From positions 3,432,584-3,496,583 of the forward strand of contig CP133159.1 of the NCBI GenBank assembly GCA_030913385.1: DNA of 64,000 bases. Reading direction: 5' to 3'. A program made the translations under genes and the position numbers. Position 1 is the first letter of the stretch, and each line of letters starts with the position of its first letter. The DNA comes from Cytophagaceae bacterium ABcell3. GTDB taxonomy: Bacteria; Bacteroidota; Bacteroidia; Cytophagales; Cytophagaceae. Under the pieces are notes generated by a model. The model was not told the DNA's origin, did no database searches, and saw only the letters and a list, made by a program, of their open reading frames with translations. Shown piece after piece: positions 25,132 through 33,698 of this stretch.

Positions 25132-25208
25132 ATTTGCGTAAAAAAAACACAAGTTTAATTTGCAGATTAAAATTTTTACCACTTAATTTGTGTCATATAA
25201 ACGCAAAT
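25132..25208. promoter_or_regulatory. Regulatory region of the nadM-nadV operon (candidate NrtR sites)
   Basis: A perfect palindrome TTTAATTTGCAGATTAAA lies at 25154-25171. It overlaps a TAATTTG -7-like element placed 19 bp after TTTG (25133-25136). A second, widely spaced inverted repeat is ATTTGCGT (25132-25139) and ACGCAAAT (25201-25208), which ends 5 bp before the ATG. Either could be the NrtR operator or serve looping; the sites are inferred from symmetry and position. Confidence 0.45.
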
Positions 25209-25213
25209 AGAAA

Positions 25214-26128
25214 ATGAAATCAACAGGCGTAATAATTGCAAGGTTCCAGACACCTTACCTACACGAAGGGCATTATGAATTAATCTCTCGGGTAAAAGAA
25301 AAGCATAATAAAGTAGTGATTGTCTTAGGGGTGAGCCCTGTAAAAGGATCTTTAAGAAACCCTTTGGATTTCTATACAAGGGAGAAAATGGTAAAAAAAG
25401 AATTTCCCGACGTAGTGGTTCTTCCTCTTGCTGATACCCGAAATGATGAACGTTGGTCTCTGAATTTGGACACATTATTATCCATAACTTTCCCAAGTGA
25501 AAAGTTTCTTTTATATGGTTCTAGAGACAGTTTCATCTCTTACTATTCAGGAAGGTTAGAGACAGAAGAAATACCACAGAAGGGGGCATTGACAGCAACA
25601 GCGCTCAGGGAGCAGATAAGCGATTGCGTAAGAGATTCAGAAGACTTTAGGTGCGGGATCATTTATGCTTATGCCAATATGTACCCCAAGGCCTACCCTA
25701 CTGTAGATGTAGCGCTGTTCAGGGACAATTATTCATCAATCCTACTCGGTTTCAGGGAGGAAGAGGGAAAATGGAGGTTGCCGGGTGGTTTTACTGACCC
25801 TGAAGATGATGACTATGAATCTGCTGCTTTAAGGGAGCTGCAGGAAGAATGTGGCAACCTCGAAGTTTCTGACCTGAAGTATGAAAAAAGCTTCAAAGTA
25901 AATGACTGGAGGTACAGAAAAGAAAGTGATAAAATTATAACCTTACTGTTTAGTTGCTCCTATGCTTACGGTAATGCCAAGGCCGGAGATGACCTGGACA
26001 AGGTCCAGTGGTTTTCCCTGGAAGAAGTGGCCTCCATGATGGAAGCTGGAGAAGTGGCCACCGAGCATTTCCCACAACTGAATCTGCTGAACAGCAAATA
26101 TGCAAAAATGACAACTTTAAACACCTAA
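25214..26128 (+). CDS. nadM: Bifunctional NMN adenylyltransferase / Nudix hydrolase
   Basis: The 304-residue fusion has an N-terminal nucleotidyltransferase domain (about 1-170) with 'GVIIARFQTPYLHEGHYELI', holding the H-x-G-H motif, and 'LTATALREQISD' as the ISSTxxR-like motif. It transfers AMP from ATP to NMN to make NAD. The C-terminal Nudix domain (about 180-300) has 'WRLPGGFTDPEDDDYESAALRELQEECGN', with the RE-x-x-EE-x-G core but two extra residues before it; homologues hydrolyse ADP-ribose. The gene follows nrtR and precedes nadV by 4 bp, forming a two-step nicotinamide salvage operon. Confidence 0.93.
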   Translation: MKSTGVIIARFQTPYLHEGHYELISRVKEKHNKVVIVLGVSPVKGSLRNPLDFYTREKMVKKEFPDVVVLPLADTRNDERWSLNLDTLLSITFPSEKFLLYGSRDSFISYYSGRLETEEIPQKGALTATALREQISDCVRDSEDFRCGIIYAYANMYPKAYPTVDVALFRDNYSSILLGFREEEGKWRLPGGFTDPEDDDYESAALRELQEECGNLEVSDLKYEKSFKVNDWRYRKESDKIITLLFSCSYAYGNAKAGDDLDKVQWFSLEEVASMMEAGEVATEHFPQLNLLNSKYAKMTTLNT

Positions 26129-26132
26129 TGCT

Positions 26133-27581
26133 ATGAACACTACTAAAAAAGAAAACCTCATTTTATTGGCTGACGCATATAAGTACTCTCACCACAAGTT
26201 GTACTATCCAGGAACCACTAAAATCTACTCTTATCTAGAAAGCCGCGGAGGCGTTTTTGATGAAACTGTTTTCTATGGACTCCAATATTATCTAAAAAAA
26301 TACCTGGAAGGACAGGTAATAACCAAGGCAGATATAGATGAAGCCGAAGAAGTCCTGACGCAGGTGTTTGGCCGTGATGATGTTTTTGACAGGTCTATTT
26401 TTGACTACATAGTTGACAAATATGACGGAAAGCTTCCTGTCAGGATCAAGGCTGTTAAGGAAGGGGTTTCTGTACCTGTCTCAAATGTTATGCTAACCAT
26501 TGAAAGCACAGACCCTAAGTGTTTCTGGCTTACTAATTTTCTTGAAACAGTTCTTATGCAGATATGGTATCCGATTACCGTTGCAACACTTTCTAGGGAA
26601 ATCAAGAAAGTAATCAGCCTATATTACGCAGAAACTGCATCTGAAGGGGCCGAAGCTGGAATACCTTTTGTGCTCAACGATTTCGGTTTCCGCGGAGTGA
26701 GTTCGGTGGAAAGCGGAGGCCTTGGAGGGTCAGCCCACCTCATCAATTTTAAAGGGAGCGACACTATTTTAGGTTCTGTGTTTGCCAAAAGGTTTTATAA
26801 GGCCAAAGAGATAGCCGGAGTATCTGTACCTGCCACAGAGCACTCTATCTGCACGTTGCTCGGAGAAAAAGGGGAAAAAGATATTTTTAAGCACGTGCTG
26901 GACACTTTCCCATCCGGGATTGTAGCCTGTGTTTCTGATTCTTTCAACATTTTCAGGGCATGTGAAGAATATTGGGGCGAGGATTTGAAGGAAAAAGTCA
27001 TGGAAAGAAACGGTACCTTGGTGATACGCCCTGACTCAGGCGATCCTGTACAGACGCTTTTGAAGGTTTTTGAAATCCTCTTCACGAAATTCGGTTTTAG
27101 CCTCAATGAAAAAGGATACAAAGTGCTTCCACCTCAAATCAGGGTCATACAGGGAGACGGGATAAACTATGACAGCATAAAAGAAATCTATGCCAGCTTA
27201 AAGGAAAACGGCATTTCTGCTGAAAACCTTGTGCTTGGTATGGGTGGCGCCTTGCTACAGAAGGTGGACAGGGATACGCAAAAATTTGCGATAAAGTGTT
27301 CTTATGCCGAAGTGAACGGAGAAGAAGTACAAGTGAGGAAGTCACCGGTTGAAATGGACGACAAGGGCAACATAGTTAAATCCTTCAAAAAATCTAAAGG
27401 CGGAAAACTAAAGCTCGTCTTGGAAAACGGTAGATATTCGACAGTGGCCGAAAATGAATTCCCTGAGCTGCCTGACCAACTAGAGGTGGTTTTTGAAAAT
27501 GGCGAAATCAAAAAGGAACACACATTTGAAGAGATCAGGGATAGAGCCGCACTTGCTGAAAATAAAGCTGTGGCTGTTTAA
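26133..27581 (+). CDS. nadV: Nicotinamide phosphoribosyltransferase
   Basis: The 482-residue enzyme converts nicotinamide and PRPP to NMN. It shows NAMPT/NadV signatures: 'NLILLADAYKYSHHKLYYPGTTKIYSYLESRGG', 'LNDFGFRGVSSVESGGLGGSAHLINFKGSDTI' with the Asp that selects nicotinamide over nicotinate, 'GVSVPATEHS' with the catalytic His, 'RPDSGDP' for the ribose-phosphate and 'QGDGINY'. Length equals that of mammalian NAMPT. Together with NadM it makes NAD without deamidation, under NrtR control. A long hairpin follows the gene at 27644. Confidence 0.95.
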   Translation: MNTTKKENLILLADAYKYSHHKLYYPGTTKIYSYLESRGGVFDETVFYGLQYYLKKYLEGQVITKADIDEAEEVLTQVFGRDDVFDRSIFDYIVDKYDGKLPVRIKAVKEGVSVPVSNVMLTIESTDPKCFWLTNFLETVLMQIWYPITVATLSREIKKVISLYYAETASEGAEAGIPFVLNDFGFRGVSSVESGGLGGSAHLINFKGSDTILGSVFAKRFYKAKEIAGVSVPATEHSICTLLGEKGEKDIFKHVLDTFPSGIVACVSDSFNIFRACEEYWGEDLKEKVMERNGTLVIRPDSGDPVQTLLKVFEILFTKFGFSLNEKGYKVLPPQIRVIQGDGINYDSIKEIYASLKENGISAENLVLGMGGALLQKVDRDTQKFAIKCSYAEVNGEEVQVRKSPVEMDDKGNIVKSFKKSKGGKLKLVLENGRYSTVAENEFPELPDQLEVVFENGEIKKEHTFEEIRDRAALAENKAVAV

Positions 27582-27643
27582 GCCTGAAACAGGCAATAGA
27601 AATATTCAACCTTGTTATTCGTGAGGCAAATCTTTTTTAAAAT

Positions 27644-27681
27644 AATGTAGAGGCGTTGCATGCTGCAATGCCTCTACATTA
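27644..27681. repeat. 17-bp hairpin after nadV (REP-like or terminator)
   Basis: AATGTAGAGGCGTTGCA, a 3-nt loop and TGCAATGCCTCTACATT pair over 17 positions with one G-T wobble. There is no T-run, so it is a poor classic terminator. Its symmetry resembles REP-type intergenic units. It lies between convergent genes nadV and the TonB receptor. Confidence 0.6.
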
Positions 27682-27739
27682 TGTCTCAGATACCATACCA
27701 AAGGAAACAAATGTTGGCGTTCACCCTCCCTTATTTTAA

Positions 27740-30148
27740 TTAAAACCTTGCCATTACCCTTAGATTAAAGAACCTTTGAGAAAGTGTATTGGGAATAGCA
27801 TAGCTGTTAGACTCGAGGTCGTTGACCCATAAATAGGAAATAGTGTTGTTCGCCCCCGTAAGGTTTAATACTTCCAAACTGATCCAAAGAGATTCAAAAA
27901 AAGTAGAACGGTCTACCGAGCGGTCCACAAAGCTGATCAATTTAGAAAAGCCTATATCTACCCTATGGTAAAATGGCATATTAAAAGCCGCACGGTACTC
28001 TACCGAATTTGGCGGACCAAAAGGAAGTCCACTACCAAAGACCGTCTTCAAGTACATTTTCATAGAAGGGTTGTTAGGTATATGGTCTTGGAAAAACATG
28101 GAAAAAGTGACCCTTTGGTCAGTAGGCCTTCTAATGTAGCCACGTCCATCGCCTTCCACATTTTCACGGGTTGTCAAAAGACCAAGGCTGATCCATGATT
28201 CAGCACCCCGGATAAATTCCCCACTCACCCTGAAATCTGCACCCGCAGCATAGGCAGTCGCCACATTGTCCCCAAAATAACGTAAGCGGACATTGTCCAT
28301 GTCATAGGGGATTACATTGGTCATATACTTAAAGTAGGCTTCGCTAATAAACTTAAAAGTCCTGCCCCAAGCGGTAAACAACAGGTCGCTCCCTACAATG
28401 GCATGGTAAGACGTTTGCGCACGGATATCGTGGTTGATCTGCCCTTCCCTATTTCTTAGTTCACGGTAAAATGGAGGCTGCTGGTAAACCCCGCCTGCAA
28501 ACTTCAATATCAGGTCTTTTTTACTTTTGGGGGCTATACTGTACTGTATCCTTGGACTGACCAACAACTGGTTGTTAAAGCTCCAGTAGTTTAACCGCAC
28601 CCCGTAGGTCAGCAATTGGTTTGTATCCGGCTTAATGGTATGCTGCGCAAACACCTGAGTCCTCTGAGAAGTCAGGTTTATTTCGTTGTTCATATAATAG
28701 GCCATTTCCACATAACCTGCAGAATCGACCCATCCATACTCCATAAGACGGTCATTAATGTCTTCAAAGGTTTGGGTAAAGCCTACTTCAATACTGTTCT
28801 TTTTATTAAGGACTATTTCATTCTGGCTGGTAATATTAAGGGCCTGGGCAGTCAACCGGTTTCTGGCGTGGTCCATTCCCCCACCAATCCCCCTGGTAAA
28901 GGCACAATTGTTAAAATCACCGTCCCTTACGATATCGCAAAACCTATAAGCGTATTCTACATCAAAAAACTCCCTTTCTTGAGACAAAAAACCAGATACA
29001 ATAAGGTTGGTCCTGAATTTTTGGTCTTTGGTTCTATGCGAAAATTTTATCCCTCCCTGCCACGTATCATAGTCCAACACTTCTTGGCCGCCAAAAGCCA
29101 CCTGCAGATTCATAGGTTCGAAAAAAGTACCAAACCGGGTTTCTCTTGTGGCTGGTATAACATTGTAACGGTTACGGGCATAAGAGCCCAATAGGCTAAT
29201 GGTCGTTCTTTTCTCAAAATCAAGGGAGTCTTTTCGCTTGGTAAGGTCAAAAGTTATGAATGACTGCACATCATGAAACCGGGGAAAATACTCTCCTTCT
29301 ACAGGCAATGAGTTTAAAAGATACTGGCTAGACTTTTGTCTGGCACCTATCACCCAACTGACCCGTCTATTTTTTGAAGAGTTCTCAAGATGGGCCGTTC
29401 CTCCCAACAGACCGGCGGAAACAGAACCCTTGAACCTAGTTGGGTCTTTATACTTAATGGCAAGCACAGAAGAAAGCTTGTCCCCATACCTTGGCTGCCA
29501 TCCCCCAGCAGAGAAGCTCACATCTTCCACCAGATCGGGGTTTACAAAGCTCAACCCCTCCTGCTGTCCTGCACGCACCAAAAAAGGACGGTAAATTTCT
29601 ATTTCATTAACATATACCAGGTTTTCGTCAAAGCTACCTCCACGTACTGCATATTGCGAAGAAAGCTCATTGTTGGACATTACCCCCGGAAGGGTGGCTA
29701 AAACACGGTTAAAGTCATTGAAAGCCGAAGGAACATACTTGGGGACTTTAGGGTCTAATTTAAAAGTACTGGCTTGCCGCCGTTCATCTTTATACCGTTG
29801 GCGCTGGCCTTCGATTTCCACATGATCCAGCTCATAGATATCCTCTTCAAGAGCTATGTCCATCTTGTACACTTTTTCTTCCAGGGCATCCAGAGTATAG
29901 CTTTTGAATTTGTACCCCGTGTAAAAGAAAGTAAAAGTATACGTTTTTCCGACAGGCACACTAAAGCTAAAACTTCCTTGCTCATCCGTAATAGCAGAGG
30001 CACCCGTCTCCTCAACAAATACGTTGACAAGTTCAAGCGCTTTGCCGTCCTCATCGGTTACTGCGCCCTCAAAGACAGCGTTTTGACCGTAGGATAATAA
30101 AGTTCCTGAAAGTAAAAAAAATAATATTATGAAAAGCTTTGAACTCAT
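27740..30148 (-). CDS. TonB-dependent receptor with N-terminal carboxypeptidase-like domain
   Basis: The 802-residue product has a signal peptide (to about residue 22), a CarboxypepD_reg-like beta-sandwich ('AVFEGAVTDEDGKALELVNVFVEETGASAITDEQGSFSFSVP'), a plug ('VPSAFNDFNRVLATLPGVMSNNELSSQYAVRGGSFDENLVYVNEIEIYRPFLV' and 'GAGGWQPRYGDKLSSVL'-like segment) and a long barrel ending in '-LRVMARF'. It resembles the SusC-independent receptors of Bacteroidota. The substrate cannot be inferred; no SusD gene is near. It starts 33 bp after the rpe stop codon, so it may be cotranscribed with rpe. Confidence 0.88.
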   Translation of the reverse strand: MSSKLFIILFFLLSGTLLSYGQNAVFEGAVTDEDGKALELVNVFVEETGASAITDEQGSFSFSVPVGKTYTFTFFYTGYKFKSYTLDALEEKVYKMDIALEEDIYELDHVEIEGQRQRYKDERRQASTFKLDPKVPKYVPSAFNDFNRVLATLPGVMSNNELSSQYAVRGGSFDENLVYVNEIEIYRPFLVRAGQQEGLSFVNPDLVEDVSFSAGGWQPRYGDKLSSVLAIKYKDPTRFKGSVSAGLLGGTAHLENSSKNRRVSWVIGARQKSSQYLLNSLPVEGEYFPRFHDVQSFITFDLTKRKDSLDFEKRTTISLLGSYARNRYNVIPATRETRFGTFFEPMNLQVAFGGQEVLDYDTWQGGIKFSHRTKDQKFRTNLIVSGFLSQEREFFDVEYAYRFCDIVRDGDFNNCAFTRGIGGGMDHARNRLTAQALNITSQNEIVLNKKNSIEVGFTQTFEDINDRLMEYGWVDSAGYVEMAYYMNNEINLTSQRTQVFAQHTIKPDTNQLLTYGVRLNYWSFNNQLLVSPRIQYSIAPKSKKDLILKFAGGVYQQPPFYRELRNREGQINHDIRAQTSYHAIVGSDLLFTAWGRTFKFISEAYFKYMTNVIPYDMDNVRLRYFGDNVATAYAAGADFRVSGEFIRGAESWISLGLLTTRENVEGDGRGYIRRPTDQRVTFSMFFQDHIPNNPSMKMYLKTVFGSGLPFGPPNSVEYRAAFNMPFYHRVDIGFSKLISFVDRSVDRSTFFESLWISLEVLNLTGANNTISYLWVNDLESNSYAIPNTLSQRFFNLRVMARF

Positions 30149-30180
30149 CTATGCGGTTGAACGTTCATCTGGCAGGCTTA

Positions 30181-30834
30181 TTATACCTGTTGCTTGAGAT
30201 CAACGATAACCTGAGCGGGATTTTCTGCATTAAATACAAAGCTACCCGCCACAAGAACCTCTGCCCCACAGCTAATCAATTCTTTGGCATTTTTATTATT
30301 TACACCACCATCTATTTCTATTAGCGTTGAAGCATTGTTCTCTTCGATCATTGACTTTAACTTTCTTACCTTATCATAGGTCTTTGGAATGAATTTTTGT
30401 CCTCCAAAACCAGGGTTTACCGACATAAGGCAAACCAAATCTATATCCGCAATGATATCTTCTAATACATGTACAGGCGTATGAGGATTAAGTGCAACAC
30501 CAGCTTTGCAGCCCAAGTCTTTTATTTCCTGAAGGGTTCTGTGCAAATGTGGGCAAGCTTCGTAATGCACGGTAATATTTGCAGCTCCTGCTTTTTTAAA
30601 CTGTTCCAGATACTTTTCAGGTTGTACGATCATAAGATGTACGTCCAAGGGCTTTTGGGCATATTTGTTAATGGCCTCTAAAACAGGAAAGCCAAATGAA
30701 ATATTGGGAACAAAAACCCCGTCCATTATATCTATATGAAACCAGTCGGCCTGACTGTTGTTGATCATCTCTATGTCTGAATGAAGTCTGGCAAAGTCTG
30801 CTGCCAGTACTGAGGGAGCTATTATCGGATTCAT
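30181..30834 (-). CDS. rpe: Ribulose-phosphate 3-epimerase
   Basis: The 217-residue TIM-barrel enzyme interconverts ribulose 5-phosphate and xylulose 5-phosphate in the pentose phosphate pathway. Signatures are 'APSVLAADFARLHSDIEMI', 'DWFHIDIMDGVFVPNISFG' (metal-binding His and catalytic Asp), 'DVHLMIVQPEKYL', 'LVCLMSVNPGFGGQKFIP' and 'IEIDGGVNNKNAKELISCGAEVLVAGSFVF'. All key residues and normal length are present. A TonB receptor follows 32 bp downstream on the same strand. Confidence 0.96.
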   Translation of the reverse strand: MNPIIAPSVLAADFARLHSDIEMINNSQADWFHIDIMDGVFVPNISFGFPVLEAINKYAQKPLDVHLMIVQPEKYLEQFKKAGAANITVHYEACPHLHRTLQEIKDLGCKAGVALNPHTPVHVLEDIIADIDLVCLMSVNPGFGGQKFIPKTYDKVRKLKSMIEENNASTLIEIDGGVNNKNAKELISCGAEVLVAGSFVFNAENPAQVIVDLKQQV

Positions 30835-30922
30835 GACAGCAAAAATAAAGAAAAGAAAGAAAACAATTCGCTCTTTTTAAAAAAATTGCTCCTAATAAAA
30901 AATTTCAGTTACCTTAAGTATT

Positions 30923-31096
30923 AAACCTGAAATATGCATTAGAGCTTTCTATTGCGTGGCAAAATAACTTCAGATCAGACGCTTCGTTTGCATTTGGTTT
31001 TTTAACCATAGAGCCACGCCACTATGCTTTGCAAACCCAATATGCTTTTTTTTGTTCTTTTGTCCTTCATAACGAATTCTAAAGCAACCCAGGTTA
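30923..31096. repeat. Repeat family A, full copy A4 (inverted relative to A1, A2 and A6)
   Basis: This 174-bp copy starts AACCTGAAATATGCATTAGA and ends CAACCCAGGTT. Its interior reads AATAACTTCAGATCAGACGC...TGGTTTTTTAACCATAG...TATGCTTTGCAAACC, the reverse complement of the order in A2. It lies between rpe and the small gene at 31193. Confidence 0.85.
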
Positions 31097-31154
31097 AATA
31101 AACTCCGACAGGTAAAAAAGCCAGTCAAGGTTTTACCTCTCCTTTAGAAGAAAC

Positions 31155-31186
31155 AAAAAAAGGTAGCCGCTAAACTACCTTTTTTT
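31155..31186. terminator. Intrinsic terminator of the small gene at 31193
   Basis: AAAAAAAGGTAG, an 8-nt loop and CTACCTTTTTTT. On the minus strand it follows the stop codon of the 90-residue protein by 7 bp; A and T tracts on both sides allow bidirectional action. Confidence 0.88.
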
Positions 31187-31192
31187 ATACTA

Positions 31193-31465
31193 TTAATGAT
31201 ACTGAGGCTCTTCTACTTGACTTTTCTTCCTTCTTCCTCCACCACGTTTCTTCACATCAACATCAAGTTCTTTCAATAGGTTAAAAAGCTTTCCATTTTG
31301 GGCACTCAATGGATATTCTCCGAAAAGTTCGTTAAAAATTTCAGCTTTCAAATCTACAATCGTTCCGGTCAATCCTGTCTTGGGCTCTTCTAGACCATTT
31401 TCGGTTCTAACTAACATGGTCTTCCCCTCTTTGATCAGGTTTAAATATTTTACAATGTTTGACAT
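31193..31465 (-). CDS. Small conserved-looking basic protein of unknown function
   Basis: The 90-residue product has an ordered N-terminal part ('MSNIVKYLNLIKEGKTMLVRTENG', 'GTIVDLKAEIFNELFGEYPLSAQNGKLFNLLKELDVDV') and a basic tail 'KKRGGGRRKKSQ' near residue 75 that could contact nucleic acid. No signal peptide or membrane helix is present, so it should be cytoplasmic. No family is recognised. It has its own terminator. Confidence 0.6.
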   Translation of the reverse strand: MSNIVKYLNLIKEGKTMLVRTENGLEEPKTGLTGTIVDLKAEIFNELFGEYPLSAQNGKLFNLLKELDVDVKKRGGGRRKKSQVEEPQYH

Positions 31466-31817
31466 AATTAAAGTTTATAGATTTTATTTATAAAGAGGTA
31501 AATTTATTTTAAAATTAAATGTATTTCAACCTTTACAAGAAAATAAATACGAGTTAAAAATATGTACAAAACACCCTGTAACAATGCCTCTTACACCAAT
31601 GCAAGCTACATACTCATAAATAACAAATTTGCAAAGACAGACACACATTTAAACCACCGAACAACAAAATTGTTTATATAAAAAAACTGCCTCTATTTTC
31701 TTCTTTAAAAATGCATATTTGTCATTATTCACTATAAAACAATTTGCTCTTCTGTTACTTCAATTTTCTCATACAAATTGTTGTTCTAAATGAAAAGTCC
31801 TCATACTCGACATAGTT
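31466..31817. other. AT-rich intergenic region between divergent genes
   Basis: About 350 bp without a supported gene or copy of the listed repeats. It must contain the promoter of the small protein gene on the minus strand. Several ACAAATTTG-like short symmetric stretches occur but none is convincing. Confidence 0.5.
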
Positions 31818-31825
31818 TACCTTTG
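31818..31825 (+). promoter_or_regulatory. -7 promoter element of the L,D-transpeptidase gene
   Basis: TACCTTTG matches the Bacteroidota -7 box exactly. A -33 TTG at the usual distance is missing. The start codon lies 75 bp downstream. Confidence 0.45.
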
Positions 31826-31899
31826 CTCCAAAACTCGGTTTTAAATTAAACATAAACTCCCCTTAAACTGGTTATGCATATATGAATTAGCACAAGTAT

Positions 31900-33597
31900 A
31901 TGAAACTGGAAGTACTATCAAATGTTTTACTTATACCATTGATCATAATACTCATTTCTTGCAACAGTGAGAAATCAGAAAGAAATGATTATAGTACAAA
32001 GTCCATTTTATCAGAACCAAAGAATGCTGAAATACCAACAGAGTATATAGACACCCTGAGCATTGACACCTTACTTTTAAAGCACCAATATTATAGACCG
32101 TGGCAGGAGAATATACATGCCTATTATAGTAAAAGGGACTATCAATTAGCTTGGTCTAGAAATGGTCAGTTAATACCTCAGGTAAGCATGTTTTTAAATA
32201 TCATTATCAACTTAGACAAGCATGGGTTAATCAGTGACCTGGAAGAAAGTAGCCGAATAAAAGATTTACACCATTTTGTCAGAGACCATCCCCACCCTGA
32301 ATCGGATTTGGCGGTAACTGCAAGGAAGAGCTTAGACATATTTTTAACAGCCTCTTTTTTCAAACATGCCAGTCAAATGTGGGGCGGAGTAATCGATCCA
32401 GAAGAAGCTAAATTGGAATGGTACACAGACCCCAAAGAAATAACTTATGACGAGAAATTAGACTCTATAATTGACAATACAGAAAAATATAGAAATCCCT
32501 TTTTAGAATATGAACCCTTGCACCCAGAATATAAAAAACTAAAAATTGTACTGGACAAGTACAAAGAAATCAACAGAAATGGCGGCTGGCCTATGGTAGA
32601 ACCGGTAAACAAGCAGTTAATTAAAGGCGATACCGGAGAAGTAATAGTTAAACTTAAAAAACGCTTGTTTGCAGGCGGAGATTTGCCTGTTATGTCTGAA
32701 AGTAACTTATTTGACGCCCATGTAAAAAAAGCTGTAAAATCTTTTCAGGAAAGACATGGGCTAAAACCTGATGGGATTGTTAAAGGCAAAACATTAAAAG
32801 AAATTAACAAACCGGTTTCCGAACGTATTACACAGATTATTATCAATATGGAAAGGTGGAGATGGGTGCCAGAGCGAATAAGTGATTCTTATATAATAGT
32901 CAACATTCCTGAATTTAAACTCCACGTATACGAACCTGGCAAGGACACTTGGCAAATGAACGTGATTGTCGGCAAAGCCGCTACCCATACGCCAGTTTTC
33001 AATGATGAAATTAACCATATAGTTTTCAGTCCATCTTGGACATTGCCAAAAACAATAGCGGTTGAAGAAATTTTACCTGCCTTAAAACGAAACCCAGACT
33101 TTCTCGAAAGCAGGAACATGGAACTCTTTGACGGCAATCTTGATAATCCTATACAAGCAGACACGATTAGATGGGACACCATCAATGAAGAGAACTTCAG
33201 GTTTACCATCAGACAAAAACCTGGCTTAAACAATGCCCTTGGGCGTGTAAAATTTATGTTCCCTAACAGATTTATGGTATACCTGCACGATACGCCATAC
33301 GGCAAGCTTTTCAGTGAAGAAGAAAGAGATTTTAGCTACGGATGTATTCGGGTAGAAGAGCCTGTGCTCCTGGCCCAACATCTGTTAAAAGGCCAAGGGA
33401 ACTGGACAAACGAAAGGATAACAGAAGCCATGAACTCCGAGGAAGAAATTTATGTAAAGTTGCAGAAAAAAATGCCTGTTTATATCGTTTACTTTACGAC
33501 TTGGGTAGACGACAATGATCATGTGCACTTTCGAAACGACATTTACGGGCACGATGAAAAACTATCACAACTTTACTACAACAAACTTCATGATTAA
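31900..33597 (+). CDS. L,D-transpeptidase (YcbB/LdtD-like) lipoprotein
   Basis: The 565-residue protein starts with a lipoprotein signal (lipobox LISC, Cys 21) and so is membrane-anchored in the periplasm. Residues about 60-220 form the scaffold domain typical of YcbB. Residues about 250-305 are a peptidoglycan-binding domain ('GDTGEVIVKLKKRLF', 'FDAHVKKAVKSFQERHGLKPDGIVKGKTLKEIN'). The YkuD catalytic domain (about 335-510) ends in 'MVYLHDTPYGKLFSEEERDFSYGCIRVEEP', containing the catalytic His and Cys (S-Y-G-C-I-R). It makes 3-3 cross-links or attaches proteins to peptidoglycan. Monocistronic with its own terminator. Confidence 0.93.
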   Translation: MKLEVLSNVLLIPLIIILISCNSEKSERNDYSTKSILSEPKNAEIPTEYIDTLSIDTLLLKHQYYRPWQENIHAYYSKRDYQLAWSRNGQLIPQVSMFLNIIINLDKHGLISDLEESSRIKDLHHFVRDHPHPESDLAVTARKSLDIFLTASFFKHASQMWGGVIDPEEAKLEWYTDPKEITYDEKLDSIIDNTEKYRNPFLEYEPLHPEYKKLKIVLDKYKEINRNGGWPMVEPVNKQLIKGDTGEVIVKLKKRLFAGGDLPVMSESNLFDAHVKKAVKSFQERHGLKPDGIVKGKTLKEINKPVSERITQIIINMERWRWVPERISDSYIIVNIPEFKLHVYEPGKDTWQMNVIVGKAATHTPVFNDEINHIVFSPSWTLPKTIAVEEILPALKRNPDFLESRNMELFDGNLDNPIQADTIRWDTINEENFRFTIRQKPGLNNALGRVKFMFPNRFMVYLHDTPYGKLFSEEERDFSYGCIRVEEPVLLAQHLLKGQGNWTNERITEAMNSEEEIYVKLQKKMPVYIVYFTTWVDDNDHVHFRNDIYGHDEKLSQLYYNKLHD

Positions 33598-33630
33598 CAA
33601 CAACTTAAATAAATAAAACAACACCTGACC

Positions 33631-33656
33631 AAAAACTGACAATCTGTCAGTTTTTT
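33631..33656 (+). terminator. Intrinsic terminator of the L,D-transpeptidase gene
   Basis: AAAAACTGAC-AATCT-GTCAGTTTTTT. The -7 box of miaB follows 13 bp later. Confidence 0.88.
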
Positions 33657-33669
33657 CTATTTTTTTCCC

Positions 33670-33677
33670 TATATTTG
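33670..33677 (+). promoter_or_regulatory. -7 promoter element of the miaB operon
   Basis: TATATTTG fits TAnnTTTG and lies 22 bp before the ATG at 33699. An in-frame TTG overlaps this box, which is one reason to prefer the ATG as start. Confidence 0.5.
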
Positions 33678-33698
33678 TATTCCAAAATTAATAACACC

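Noticed and set aside
28616-29194. Plus-strand frame of 192 codons inside the TonB receptor gene at 27740
   Set aside because: It is antisense to a continuous, family-supported receptor gene and has no start context or family of its own.
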